A DNA stretch of 64,000 bases from Saccharopolyspora gloriosae (GTDB taxonomy: Bacteria; Actinomycetota; Actinomycetes; Mycobacteriales; Pseudonocardiaceae). Positions within the stretch are counted from its first letter, which is position 1. Every line of letters starts with the position of its first letter. The DNA is taken from assembly GCF_022828475.1 (NCBI RefSeq), contig NZ_CP059557.1, forward strand, positions 2,899,470 to 2,963,469. The letters are read 5' to 3'. The translations under genes were made by a program, and so were the position numbers. Under the pieces are notes generated by a model that saw only the letters and a program-made list of their open reading frames with translations, was not told where the DNA came from and ran no database searches. Shown in pieces: positions 38,689 through 47,910 of this stretch.

Positions 38689-40109
38689 ACATGAACGAGA
38701 ACCCCGCCGCGCTGATCCCCGAACTCGCGCTGGTCGCCGGAGCCGTGCTCGGTCTGCTGCTGGGCGCCTGGCTGCCGCGACAGCGGCAATGGGTGGTACG
38801 CGTGCTCGCGGCCACCGCCTGTGTCGTCGGCCTGGCCGCCACCGTCGTCGCGATGCGGTCGGCTCCCGAGACGGTGTTCGGTGACAGCTTCGTCGTGGAC
38901 ACCGCGACCAACGCGGTCCGGTTCATCGTGCTGGCCGCCACCTTGCTGGCCCTGTGTCTGTCGATCGACACGGTTGACTCCCAGCACCGGGAGACCGAGT
39001 TCTACGTGCTCGTGCAACTCGGCGCCCTGGGCACGATCATGCTCGTCGGCGCGGCAGATCTGCTGCTGCTCGTCGCCGCCTACCTGCTGGCTTCGCTGCC
39101 GCTGTACGCGTTGGCCGGCTTCGCCAAGGACTCGCCGGGGACGGAGGCCGCGTTGAAGTACTACCTCATGGGCGTCTTGTTCGGTGTCCTCATGCTCACC
39201 GGCATCACCGTCCTCTATGGCGCGGGCGGGGCCACCGAATACGCCACGCTTGCACGAACGCTTCCAGTCGCCTCGCACGCGGCGGTCGCCGTTGGTGTGA
39301 TCGGAGTCCTTGCCGGGCTGCTGTTCAAGATCGGCGGTGTACCGGTGCACTTCTGGGTTCCCGACGTCACCGAGGGCGCCACGACACCCGTCGCCGCGTT
39401 CGTGACCACCGTTCCCAAGATCGGCGGGCTCGCCGCCATCTACCGGCTCGTGGCCGAGGCACTGCCCGCAGTGAGCGTTGACTGGCCACTGCTCGTGGCG
39501 ATTCTGGCTGCCGGGTCGATGACGCTAGGAAACCTCGCCGCGTTCTTCCAAGACAATGTTCGCCGCCTGCTCGGCTACTCCACGATCAGCCAGGTCGGAT
39601 ACCTGCTCATGGCGGTCGCGGTGGCGATTCGCAGCGACCTCGCGCTGCCCACCCTGTTGTTCTACCTGGCCGCCTACGCGGTGACCAACCTCGGTGCCTT
39701 CGCGGTGGTTGCGGAACTCCCGCACGCGCCCCGGATCACCGATTACCGCGGACTTGCCCGTCGCCATCCGGGGCTGGCGGCGGTCCTAGTCGTGTGCCTG
39801 CTGGGCCTGGTCGGCACACCACCTACCGCGGTGTTCCTCGGCAAACTCGGCGTATTCGCCGCATCTATCGACGGGGACCTCGCCTGGTTGGCCATCCTTG
39901 CGGTCATCAACACTGTCGCCAGCCTTTTCTACTACCTCCGCTGGATTGCCCCTACCTTCCTCGCGGCGCCCGATTCCGAGGGGAACATGTTGGTTCCTGC
40001 GGGACTGTGGTCGGCGGTCGCCGCCTACACCGCCGGAACCGCCTCCCTCGTCCTAGGTGTAGCGGGAGGCCTCGCGATCTCCCTGGGGGCCGGCTCGTTG
40101 CTGCCGTAG
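38685..40109 (+). CDS. nuoN: NADH-quinone oxidoreductase subunit N
   Basis: The 474-residue protein is the third antiporter-like subunit. It has AADLLLLVAAYLLASLPLYA, FKIGGVPVHFWVPDVTEGAT with the channel lysine, and RRLLGYSTISQVGYLLMAVA. It closes the operon A-[B/D]-H-J-K-L-M-N. No nuoC, E, F, G or I lies upstream or downstream within the window, so this complex cannot take electrons from NADH in the usual way using these genes alone. Confidence 0.9.
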   Translation: MNMNENPAALIPELALVAGAVLGLLLGAWLPRQRQWVVRVLAATACVVGLAATVVAMRSAPETVFGDSFVVDTATNAVRFIVLAATLLALCLSIDTVDSQHRETEFYVLVQLGALGTIMLVGAADLLLLVAAYLLASLPLYALAGFAKDSPGTEAALKYYLMGVLFGVLMLTGITVLYGAGGATEYATLARTLPVASHAAVAVGVIGVLAGLLFKIGGVPVHFWVPDVTEGATTPVAAFVTTVPKIGGLAAIYRLVAEALPAVSVDWPLLVAILAAGSMTLGNLAAFFQDNVRRLLGYSTISQVGYLLMAVAVAIRSDLALPTLLFYLAAYAVTNLGAFAVVAELPHAPRITDYRGLARRHPGLAAVLVVCLLGLVGTPPTAVFLGKLGVFAASIDGDLAWLAILAVINTVASLFYYLRWIAPTFLAAPDSEGNMLVPAGLWSAVAAYTAGTASLVLGVAGGLAISLGAGSLLP

Positions 40110-40130
40110 AGGGAAGAGGCGGAGTCCGGA

Positions 40131-40355
40131 GTGCAAGTCGTAATCACCTCTCGGCCGAGTTTTGGGGAGGTCACGCCAGAACCGGCCGACGAGCTCGTCG
40201 GCTGCTGGGGCGCGGTAAGCAACGCTGGTGGGGCTGCGGGGTTTCCGTTTCTGCCTGTCGATGCGGGGTACGTCGGTCCGGTCGCGGAAAGCCTGATCGC
40301 TTCGCTGGAATCCCCGCAGCAGTCGGCCGGTACTGGCAACGTGGCGTCGGGGTAG
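40131..40355 (+). pseudogene. GNAT-type acetyltransferase N-terminal relic
   Basis: The 74-codon frame from GTG 40131 has natural-looking protein text (VVITSRPSFGEVTPEPADEL, SLESPQQSAG) similar to the first beta strands of small GNAT proteins, but it stops before the acetyl-CoA-binding QxxGxG region. The stop lies inside a terminator-like hairpin. It is probably a truncated gene; assignment is weak. Confidence 0.35.
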
Positions 40356-40374
40356 CCGCCGCAGCGGCTACCCC
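40349..40374. terminator. Terminator hairpin
   Basis: GGGGTAGCCGC-CGCA-GCGGCTACCCC is a perfect 11-bp stem. It lies about 240 bases after nuoN and about 90 beyond the convergent aminotransferase gene, so it could serve both operons. Confidence 0.65.
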
Positions 40375-40423
40375 CAACGCAGGTAGTCGATCGGCCCACT
40401 TCGGATCCGCTGTCGTGACGACT

Positions 40424-40442
40424 ACTCAGCTCCGGGCTGAGT
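40424..40442. terminator. Small hairpin after aminotransferase gene
   Basis: ACTCAGC-TCCGG-GCTGAGT forms a 7-bp perfect stem 19 bases past the aminotransferase stop on the minus strand. Confidence 0.4.
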
Positions 40443-40461
40443 TATCGGCGTACTTCCCGTC

Positions 40462-41778
40462 TCACGCGCGAAAACGATCGGCCGCGTCGCGCAGAGCCAC
40501 CGCCAGCCGGTCCACGTGTTCACGTGTGGTGAACAGTGCGGGTGTCACTCGGACGCAGCTTCCGCGTAGCGGCCCCTCGCGGGCGACGGTGAAGATGCCG
40601 TGCTCTTGCAAGAGGTAGTCGGCGATGGCCTCGTTGTCCGTCTCCGTCGTCCGGCCGGTGATCCGGAAGCTGGTGATGGCGCCGTACATCGACGGTTCCT
40701 GTGGAGTGAGCACTTCGATGTCGGTTCGGTCGGCGACGGCGGAGACCCAGCGGTCACGGAGATAGCGCAGCCGCGCCTGTTTGATCGAGCTCCCCAGCGA
40801 TTGGTGGAAGTCCAGCGCGGTTGGGACCGACAACACGCACGCGACGTCCCGAGTACCGGAGACCACCCGCGACCGAATGTCGGTAACGGGGTAGGACTCG
40901 TCGGCGAACGCTGGGTCGATCGCGTCGAGGCGGGATCGCCGGATGTAGAGGAATCCGGTTCCCAACGGGGCGCCGATCCACTTGTGCAGGGAGAATCCGG
41001 CGAAGTCGGCGTCGAGATCGCTGATCGTGAAATCGAGCTGTCCCCAGGAGTGCGCGGCGTCGACGATGACGTCGATGCCGTGGGACCGTGCCATCGCGGT
41101 GATCTCGCGGACGGGGGTGGCGAGGCCGGTGCGGTTGTTGACGTGGGACAGCAGCAGCAGTTTCACACTCGGGTGGTCTCGGAACGCCGCGGCATAGGTG
41201 TCCAGAACGGCTTGCCGAGTGGCGGGCTCCGGCAGTGCGATGGAGACGACGTCAACGCCTCGCCGGTCGCGTAACCAGTCCATCGTGTCGATCATGTCCG
41301 GGTAGTCGAGGTCGGCGTACATGACCGCATCGCCGGGCCGCAGCTCGTGGTAGCCCGCGATCAGGTTCTGCAACGCCTCGGTCCCGCTCTGAGTCAGCGC
41401 GATTTCCTCTGTCTGCGCACCGAGTAGCGCGGCGATCCGTTCCCGGATCTTCTCGGACTCAGGTTTGAACGCGTTGCGCAGCAGGTGCGAGTTCTGTGCG
41501 TTCAATCGGTCCACGTTGTCGTGGAAGGCTCGGCGAACGGTATCGGGCATGATCCCGTAGTAGCCGTTCTCCAAGTTGATGAACTCGTCGCTGACGGTGT
41601 AGCGCTGCGCGACTCGTCGCCAGAATTCTTCGTCGCCCGCGAGGGCCTCCGGGCTGACGCCCGCAGGTGGCCTGATCGGCCCGTCTTCGTGGCCGGGCGA
41701 TGCGGAGCAGGCCGAGACCGCCCCGATGGCGGGTAAGGCTGCCATGCCGGTGAACATGCGGCGTCGAGACAGGTTCAT
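40462..41778 (-). CDS. Tat-signal class V aminotransferase-fold protein
   Basis: The 438-residue product begins MNLSRRRMFTGMAAL, a twin-arginine signal, and its signal ends VSACSA, a lipobox-like site with Cys24. The rest is a PLP-dependent class V fold (isopenicillin N epimerase / cysteine desulfurase group): TQSGTEALQNLIAGY, VIVDAAHSWGQ with the PLP-binding Asp240 and His243, and GFSLHKWIGAPLGTGFL with the Schiff-base Lys266. ATG 41778 is chosen because the Tat motif follows directly. A periplasmic PLP enzyme is unusual, since cofactor must be loaded before Tat export. It is third in an operon with a synthase and exporter. Confidence 0.8.
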   Translation of the reverse strand: MNLSRRRMFTGMAALPAIGAVSACSASPGHEDGPIRPPAGVSPEALAGDEEFWRRVAQRYTVSDEFINLENGYYGIMPDTVRRAFHDNVDRLNAQNSHLLRNAFKPESEKIRERIAALLGAQTEEIALTQSGTEALQNLIAGYHELRPGDAVMYADLDYPDMIDTMDWLRDRRGVDVVSIALPEPATRQAVLDTYAAAFRDHPSVKLLLLSHVNNRTGLATPVREITAMARSHGIDVIVDAAHSWGQLDFTISDLDADFAGFSLHKWIGAPLGTGFLYIRRSRLDAIDPAFADESYPVTDIRSRVVSGTRDVACVLSVPTALDFHQSLGSSIKQARLRYLRDRWVSAVADRTDIEVLTPQEPSMYGAITSFRITGRTTETDNEAIADYLLQEHGIFTVAREGPLRGSCVRVTPALFTTREHVDRLAVALRDAADRFRA

Positions 41779-41831
41779 GGGCAGTTCTCCAGTTCGAAAG
41801 ACATGGGGGATATCGGTGCCGCGCGGTCGGC

Positions 41832-43196
41832 TCACCGTCGTCCGCGTGCAGGCGTGTAGTCGGTGTGGACAGGGCCGTAGGGCTCAGATGGCCGGATTAG
41901 GATTGGCGCGGTCCGCTCGGTCGCGGGTTCGAGAACTCCGCTCATGCTGCGCAACACCGGGGGATGCGAGGCTTCCGCGTGGCTGCTCGCTCGTTCGGTG
42001 AGTTCGGCCTGGTTCGCGCGGAAGCAGCACAGGCAGGCCACTGCGCAGGCCACGCCCATCAGTGCGATCGACAGCGGTGCTGGAAACACGACGGCCATCG
42101 GCCCTGCCAACAGCGGCCCGGCGGACTGCCCGACGAGCAGGAAGCTGTTGGCCGAGCCGACATAGCCGCTACGACGCGCGTCGGGAGCGTGTTGACTTAC
42201 GTGGAAGAACAACGACTGGGCCAATGCCGCGAAACTCGCCCCTTGCAACAGCCGCAACACGATCAATCCCACGGCACCGAGCGGGAGCGCTTGCGCTGCG
42301 ATGCTGAGCGCGCATCCGGCGGAAGCCCAGATCAGGGCGCGCACCGGACGCTGGAGATGGTCGTTGTGACGCCCCCACCAAAACGACGCGATCAGCGTTG
42401 CGCCCCACGTCAGAGACTGGAACACGCCGACCCACAGCTCCGCGTGCCCGGCGGGGAAGGTCTGCTGCACATGGGTGGCGAAGACGGGGATCAACCCGTA
42501 AACGCCGAGGTAGGCGGCGATGGCCGCCACTGCCAGCGGAACCATCCCCGGGAGTTGCCAGAACCCGGTTTTCGGCGCCGAGTCGTCGCGCATCGTCCGG
42601 CGCGTGGGCTCGGGTGCGTGTTCCGCGCGGAGACCCCACCCGCATGCGGCGGCGAGCAGGACGGCGAGCACGGCGATGGTGGTCATCAATGCGCTGAGCC
42701 GGCCGGCGCCGACCAGGAGCCCGCCCAGCAGCGGTCCGGTCAACGATCCGGCCGCGGTGGCGCTGAAGGATTTGCCCAGAGCCGAGCCTCGCTTGCCGGC
42801 GGGTGCGGCCGATCCGGCGAACGCCTGGGCCGCCTCGACGACACCACCTAGGCCGCCTTGCAACAGCCGTCCCAGCACCAGCACGACCGGGTTAGTCGCC
42901 GTGGCCATGACGAGCATGGCCAGCGCGAGCCCGACCAGAGCACGCACCACCATCCAATGCTGCCCGACCCGGTCGCCGAGGCGACCCCACAGCGGGGTCG
43001 CCACGGTCAACGCGAGCGCGGGCGCGGCGATCGCCACTCCCGCCCAGGTTTGGACTGCGGCGAAGCCTTGCACGCCCAACCCTTGGACATAGAACGGCAT
43101 GACCGGCACGAGCATCATCAGTCCGGCGGTGTTGACGAACTGGCTGGCCCACAGCAGCACTAGATTGCGCCGGTGGGTACGAGCCGAGGTGCTCAC
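41832..43196 (-). CDS. MFS drug/metabolite exporter
   Basis: The 454-residue protein has about 12 helices and the DHA1-type multidrug exporter loop PLWGRLGDRVGQHWMVV. ASQFVNTAGLMMLVPVMPF is helix 1. Its start overlaps the synthase gene's stop by ATGA, and the aminotransferase gene begins 53 bases after its stop. The coupling suggests it exports the amino-acid product of the operon. Confidence 0.8.
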   Translation of the reverse strand: MSTSARTHRRNLVLLWASQFVNTAGLMMLVPVMPFYVQGLGVQGFAAVQTWAGVAIAAPALALTVATPLWGRLGDRVGQHWMVVRALVGLALAMLVMATATNPVVLVLGRLLQGGLGGVVEAAQAFAGSAAPAGKRGSALGKSFSATAAGSLTGPLLGGLLVGAGRLSALMTTIAVLAVLLAAACGWGLRAEHAPEPTRRTMRDDSAPKTGFWQLPGMVPLAVAAIAAYLGVYGLIPVFATHVQQTFPAGHAELWVGVFQSLTWGATLIASFWWGRHNDHLQRPVRALIWASAGCALSIAAQALPLGAVGLIVLRLLQGASFAALAQSLFFHVSQHAPDARRSGYVGSANSFLLVGQSAGPLLAGPMAVVFPAPLSIALMGVACAVACLCCFRANQAELTERASSHAEASHPPVLRSMSGVLEPATERTAPILIRPSEPYGPVHTDYTPARGRR

Positions 43197-44173
43197 GGTG
43201 CCTCCGCCAGATCGGCTCGGGCAGCGTCTGCCTTCACCTCGTCCACCCAGGCGTCGTCATAGACCGAGTCGAGATAGCGCTCGCCGCGGTCGGGCAGCAG
43301 AGCGACCACCCGGGCCAGCCCGGTAACACCGGCCAAAAGCTCCTCCAACGCGGAGATGACCGCGCCGGAGGAGCCCCCGGCCAAGATGCCCTCCGTCTCG
43401 GCCAAACGGCGGCAGCCAGCGGCCGAACTCGCGTCCGCGATGTGGAATACCTGGTCGATCTCCTCTGACTTGAAGATCTCGGGTACCCGGCTGGCGCCGA
43501 ACCCGGGGATGCGCCGTTTCCGCGGAGGCGTCCCGAAGATCACCGACCCGACGGCGTCTACCGCGACCGCCTTCAGCTCGGGATGCGACTCCCGCAGCCG
43601 CCGCACCGTGCCGTGCAGAGAACCCGTCGTGGACACCGGGCCGACCAGGTAATCGATTGGACCATCGACTGCATGCAGGATCTCGGCACCGACGGTCTCG
43701 TAGTAGGCACGCCAATTCCGCTCGTTCGCGTACTGGTTGATCCACACCACGTCCGGGTCAGCGTCGGCGTAGCTGCTGGCTCGGAGCACCCGCGTCTGCA
43801 GGTAGCCCCCGGCCGAGTCTTGCTCGGTCACCATGTCCACGTCGGCGCCGAACAGTTCCAGCAGCCGCAGGTTCGTCGGTGACGTGTTCGGGTCGACCAC
43901 CGCGGTGAACGACATCCCGTGCATCCGTGCCGCGACGGCCAGCGCGACGCCGAGGTTGCCCGATGTGCTCTCCACGATCCGCATGCCGGGCCGCAGCGAG
44001 CCTTCGCGTACCCCCTGCTCGATGATGTAGCGCGCAGGACGGTCCTTCATGCTCCCGCACGGGTTGAGCATCTCCAGCTTTCCCAGAACCTCAACTCCGG
44101 GGCGGGGGAAGCACCGCTGCAACCGCACGAGCGGGGTCGAACCAACACAGTTCAGGACAGAGTCGGACACCAT
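43193..44173 (-). CDS. SbnA-like PLP-dependent cysteine-synthase-family enzyme
   Basis: The 326-residue product has the fold type II PLP site: NPCGSMKDRPARYI with Schiff-base Lys43, STSGNLGVALAVAARMHG for phosphate and substrate carboxylate, and GILAGGSSGAVISAL. MTEQDSAGGYLQTRV-like text and INQYANERNWRAYYET match SbnA, the N-(2-amino-2-carboxyethyl)-glutamate synthase of staphyloferrin B and 2,3-diaminopropionate pathways, better than CysK. ATG 44173 follows GGGAGGTGTGCG. No SbnB partner is nearby. It heads a three-gene operon that probably makes and exports a non-protein amino acid. Confidence 0.75.
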   Translation of the reverse strand: MVSDSVLNCVGSTPLVRLQRCFPRPGVEVLGKLEMLNPCGSMKDRPARYIIEQGVREGSLRPGMRIVESTSGNLGVALAVAARMHGMSFTAVVDPNTSPTNLRLLELFGADVDMVTEQDSAGGYLQTRVLRASSYADADPDVVWINQYANERNWRAYYETVGAEILHAVDGPIDYLVGPVSTTGSLHGTVRRLRESHPELKAVAVDAVGSVIFGTPPRKRRIPGFGASRVPEIFKSEEIDQVFHIADASSAAGCRRLAETEGILAGGSSGAVISALEELLAGVTGLARVVALLPDRGERYLDSVYDDAWVDEVKADAARADLAEAP

Positions 44174-44402
44174 CGCACACCTCCCGGCTGCCGTGGCGAA
44201 AGCGCGACAAGGCAGCCGTGTAGTAAGTGGGGAATGACACCATCCGCCAATGACGGAGGTGAATGTGAGGAGAACTTCCAGCAAAAAGAGGGGCCTGTCG
44301 ATTGACGGCATCCACTCGTTGGGCCGAAAGCTGAGAATAAAGCCCTGTTGTCTCAGGATAAGTTCAGGAAACTCTTATCGAGACAGTGGCTGAGGGTGTG
44401 GA

Positions 44403-44873
44403 TCAGGTGCGCGAAACGCCGAGGGAGATCAGCAGGGTGAAACCAGCGAAGGGGCGCGCTGGTCGCCGGGACCGGGCGTGGACACGCCACCGTGTGGTCG
44501 TGTGAGCGCTTGCGAGCAGGACCACCAGCACTGCGCCCAACAGACCTGTTACGTCTAGCGGGACGCTCGGCAGTGCGCCCTGTAGCCAGTCTCTGACCTG
44601 GGCTCCTGCGTTGTGGCACACCATGAATTGGTGCGACTGATGACCATGTTCGCCCTGGTCAGCGGAGCTCCCGTCGACCTCATCGGCAACGGTCGGCGGT
44701 GCTGCATCGAGGTTCGGCGCGGCAGCTGAACCAGCGGCCGGTCCGGAACTGCTCTCGGCTGCCGCGGTAGCCGGCGCGGCCGGCGAATGATGCGGCGGCA
44801 ACGCGCACATCAGGAATGCTGAAAGCATGAGCAGGGCGAGCAGTCCTCGCTTCCGCATCAATGTCCTCAGCAT
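44403..44873 (-). CDS. Hypothetical membrane/secreted protein
   Basis: The 156-residue product has an N-terminal hydrophobic helix (LLALLMLSAFLMCALPPH), an Ala/Pro/Asp-rich outer segment with a His cluster (DQGEHGHQSHQFMVCHNAG), and a second membrane helix (VTGLLGAVLVVLLASAH) before a basic tail. The layout resembles DUF6153-type proteins of copper loci. ATG 44873 is a reasonable start. The next 300 bases upstream hold no gene. Confidence 0.5.
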   Translation of the reverse strand: MLRTLMRKRGLLALLMLSAFLMCALPPHHSPAAPATAAAESSSGPAAGSAAAPNLDAAPPTVADEVDGSSADQGEHGHQSHQFMVCHNAGAQVRDWLQGALPSVPLDVTGLLGAVLVVLLASAHTTTRWRVHARSRRPARPFAGFTLLISLGVSRT

Positions 44874-45176
44874 GACCCCACTGTAGCGAACCTGGATGCT
44901 GCACTTGGTTGGGGTGAAGGTTCATCGGCACTAAGGAGTGAGCCTGCTTAATGTGCTCACTCTTCAGGAGTTCATCTTGAGACGATCGACAATCGGTTGC
45001 TTCCGAGGGCAGTTGGCTCCGGCGACAGAGGTTGCTTTGGTTGGCGAACTGGGTTGGTCGCCAGAGAGGGTTGTCCCATCGTGTCGCCGACCAAATCAGA
45101 ATCGGCAGGTGCACGCGGTGTGACCGGATGGTAAGGCCGTCAGCGTCCGGCGCGTCAGGCCGAAACACTTTCGGCC
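44874..45176. other. Gap up to ISL3 element
   Basis: No gene is seen. It probably contains the promoter of the upstream membrane-protein gene on the minus strand. Confidence 0.4.
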
Positions 45177-46812
45177 GGCTCTGGTCCGGATTCGGTGGTG
45201 ACGATGCGTGTCCGATTCGGTGCTGTGCCAGGGTGAACGCCGTGCGCTAGTGATCAACTTCTTGCGTTGGTGTTCTCGGGGCTGTCGTCTCTGGTCCTCG
45301 ATGGCGTCGACGATGAGGCCGGGGTGCTCGTGGTGCGGGCATCGACGCGGCCCGGTCCTGTGGACTGCCCGGACTGCGGAGTGGCGACGGGGCGGGTGCA
45401 CGGCTATGTCGTCCGGCAAGTGGCCGATGTGCCGGTTGACGGGCGGCGGGTGCTGGTAAGGCTGCGGACTCGACGGATGCGCTGCGGGCATCTCGGGTGC
45501 GTGCGGCAGACGTTCCGTGAGCAGCCCGTCGGCATCGTGCAGCGATATCAGCGTCGAACTGCTCGGCTGGCCGCGCACGTGGCGAGCGTTGCGCGGGAAT
45601 TGGCCGGTCGTGCCAGCGCCCGGGTCCTGGCCGCTGTCGGTGTGGTGCTGTCGAGGCAGACCGCGTTGCGGGCGCTGCTGCAGTTGCCGTTGCCGGCCAG
45701 TTCGGTACCCCGGGTGATCGGGGTGGACGACTTTGCCCTGCGTAAGCGGCAACGCTACGCCACCGTGATCATCAACGCGGAAACCGCCGAGCGGGTTGAC
45801 GTGTTGCCGGGCCGCAAAGCAGAGGTGCTGGAGGCCTGGCTGCGGGAGCATCCCGGTGTGGAGGTGGTGTGCCGGGATGGTTCGGCCACCTATGCCCAGG
45901 CGATCCGTCGAGCCCTGCCCAACGCGGTGCAGGTTGGCGATCGCTGGCATTTGTGGCACAACCTCGCCGAGGCCGTGTTGAAGGAGGTCGCCGCGCACAG
46001 CACCTGCTGGGGCAAGACCGGTCCGCCACTGCGCGAGGACGCGCGAGCGGTGACCACCCGCCAACGCTGGCAACAGATCCACGACCTGCTCAAGCACGGC
46101 GTGGGGCTGCTGGAAATCGCACGCCGACTGAACCTGGCATTGAACACAGTGAAGCGATACGCCCGCATCAATCAACCCGACCGGCTTGTTCGCGCACCGC
46201 AGTACCGGCCCACCCTCGTCGACCCATTCCGCGACTACCTGCGCAGCCGCCGCCGCGAGAACCCGGCCGTGCCCGTCCATCAGCTGCTGGCAGAGATCAA
46301 ACAGCGCGGCTACACCGGAAGCCACAATCTGCTGTATCGCTACATCACCCAAGGACGAGTCGAATCCGACCGGCCAGCAATCTCTCCGAAGCGACTCGCA
46401 CGCAACCTGCTCACACGCCCGGACAAGCTCCAAGATCACCAGCAGGAACGACTCCAAGCCGCCGTGAGCGCCTGCCACGAGATGACGGCGCTGGCCGGCC
46501 TCGTCGGTGACTTCGCGGCTCTGCTCACCCCGGCCACCGGCAACGACGACCGTCTCAGCGACTGGATCGCCCGGGCCCGAGCCGAGGATCTACCCCACCT
46601 GCACGCCTACACCCGCGGACTCGAATTCGACCGCGAGGCCGTCAATGCCGCCCTCACCCAGCCATTCCACAATGGACGAACAGAAGGAGTGAACACCAAA
46701 ACCAAGATGATCAAGCGGCAGATGTACGGCCGCGCGGACTTCCCCCTCCTGCGCCACCGCATCTTGCTCGGCTAACGCCACCCAGCGCTACCACCGGATC
46801 CGGACCAGAGCC
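45177..46812 (+). mobile_element. ISL3-family insertion sequence, complete
   Basis: The ends are inverted repeats: GGCTCTGGTCCGGATTCGGT at 45177 and its near-perfect complement ending at 46812 (21 of 22 bases match). GGCTCT-type ends are typical of ISL3. The 8 bases outside are TTTCGGCC on the left and GTTCGGCC on the right, a 7-of-8 target duplication of the family's usual size. The element is about 1.64 kb and has one transposase gene. Confidence 0.85.
45267..46775 (+). CDS. ISL3-family transposase
   Basis: The 502-residue transposase has an N-terminal zinc-binding region (DCPDCGVATGRVHGYVVR and MRCGHLGC), then a DDE domain with VIGVDDFALRKRQRYATVII (first Asp), VVCRDGSATYAQAIRRALP (second Asp), GDRWHLWHNLAEAVL, and FHNGRTEGVNTKTKMIKRQM (glutamate) near the C-terminus. 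Its length matches intact ISL3 transposases and no stop or frameshift is present, so the element may be active. Confidence 0.9.
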   Translation: MVFSGLSSLVLDGVDDEAGVLVVRASTRPGPVDCPDCGVATGRVHGYVVRQVADVPVDGRRVLVRLRTRRMRCGHLGCVRQTFREQPVGIVQRYQRRTARLAAHVASVARELAGRASARVLAAVGVVLSRQTALRALLQLPLPASSVPRVIGVDDFALRKRQRYATVIINAETAERVDVLPGRKAEVLEAWLREHPGVEVVCRDGSATYAQAIRRALPNAVQVGDRWHLWHNLAEAVLKEVAAHSTCWGKTGPPLREDARAVTTRQRWQQIHDLLKHGVGLLEIARRLNLALNTVKRYARINQPDRLVRAPQYRPTLVDPFRDYLRSRRRENPAVPVHQLLAEIKQRGYTGSHNLLYRYITQGRVESDRPAISPKRLARNLLTRPDKLQDHQQERLQAAVSACHEMTALAGLVGDFAALLTPATGNDDRLSDWIARARAEDLPHLHAYTRGLEFDREAVNAALTQPFHNGRTEGVNTKTKMIKRQMYGRADFPLLRHRILLG

Positions 46813-46869
46813 GTTCGGCCGACAGACCCCGAGCTGGACGGCTACATGGACCGGCACCGGCTCTAGCTA

Positions 46870-46920
46870 CATCAAGACTTGATGAACGAAGCGTGATGCA
46901 TAAAAGCTTGGTTAACAAGC
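46870..46920. promoter_or_regulatory. Inverted repeats upstream of HTH gene
   Basis: CATCAAG-A-CTTGATG (46870-46884) and GCTTG-GTTAA-CAAGC (46906-46920) lie 96-146 bases upstream of the HTH gene start, in A+T-richer DNA. They may be operators for that regulator; this is inference. Confidence 0.35.
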
Positions 46921-47015
46921 CTTGAGAATTGGTGCAGGGTCAGCCTCGCGTTACTCTGTGCGTGCCTTGGGACTCTGGGCTTCACTGATCGCGCTCGACT
47001 AGGAGGTCCGTGCTC

Positions 47016-47891
47016 ATGGCAGCGACGGTTCGCACCGCCAAGAAGTTGCTGCTCGGGCGGGAAATTGCGCACATGATCGACGGCGCGGGCCTGTCGCAAG
47101 GCGAGGCGGCCAAGCTGATCGAGACAAGCCAGTCGCGTATCGCCCTCTTGATCAACGGCGGTGGCAGCATCTCGCCTGGCGACCTGCTCCTGCTCGCCGA
47201 CAAGCTCGGGTTCGGCGACGAGGGTTACAAGGAGGCTCTGCGCGAGCTGCGTCGCGACAACCACAAACGGGGTTTCTGGACGACCGGGCACAACCGCGCA
47301 TACTCGGAAGACCTGCGACTGCTGGTGGACTTGGAGAAGCACGCCGACCAGATCAGCTCCGCGCAGGTCGAAGTGATTCCCGGACTGCTGCAATGCGAGT
47401 CATACGTCCGTGCGCAGCACTCTGACCGGGCGGAAGCCGGTGACGTTCCGCTGGAAGATCAGATCAAGGCGCGCTTGGCGCGGCAAGACATCCTGGACAA
47501 GGCCGAACCGCCGGTCGTGCAGTTCGTGCTCTCCGAGTCCTGCCTGCGTCGGGTCTGGGGTGACTCCGAAGTCATGCGCGAGCAGATCGACTACTTGATC
47601 AAGCTGTCGAAACGATCGAACGTCCTGCTGAAGGTCATACCTTTCGATCAGCCCGCCGGCCGTCGTTCCCCGATCGCGTCGCCGTTCACGCTGATCCACG
47701 CACCCTCGCCCGGCGCGGCCGGACCACTGGAGCTGGTTTACGTCGAAGGCGAAGGCGAGATCAGGTACCTCGACGACGCGAAGGCCCTCACCGCGCACCA
47801 AGCAGCCTGGGCCCGCGTCTCCAACGCCGCGCTACGGTTCGAGGAGACCCGCAAGTTCCTGAAGTCGGTCCTCCAAGACTTCAGGAAGTGA
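47016..47891 (+). CDS. XRE-type HTH regulator with DUF5753 domain
   Basis: The 291-residue protein has an N-terminal helix-turn-helix (REIAHMIDGAGLSQGEAA, SQSRIALLINGGGSI) and a long C-terminal DUF5753 domain (about 105-285; IPGLLQCESYVRAQHS, RRSPIASPFTLIHAPS, LVYVEGEGEIRYLDD). ATG 47016 lies nine bases after AGGAGG. Such regulators, like WhiJ of Streptomyces, nearly always pair with a small DUF397 protein, present 19 bases downstream here. They act in development or antibiotic control, or as toxin-antitoxin-like modules. Confidence 0.88.
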   Translation: MAATVRTAKKLLLGREIAHMIDGAGLSQGEAAKLIETSQSRIALLINGGGSISPGDLLLLADKLGFGDEGYKEALRELRRDNHKRGFWTTGHNRAYSEDLRLLVDLEKHADQISSAQVEVIPGLLQCESYVRAQHSDRAEAGDVPLEDQIKARLARQDILDKAEPPVVQFVLSESCLRRVWGDSEVMREQIDYLIKLSKRSNVLLKVIPFDQPAGRRSPIASPFTLIHAPSPGAAGPLELVYVEGEGEIRYLDDAKALTAHQAAWARVSNAALRFEETRKFLKSVLQDFRK

Positions 47892-47910
47892 ACACCGAGG
47901 AGCGAACCCG

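Noticed and set aside
43193-44173. Ordinary cysteine synthase (CysK/CysM)
   Set aside because: The substrate-loop text and the YLQTRV and INQYANERNW segments fit SbnA better, and no serine acetyltransferase or sulfur gene is nearby.
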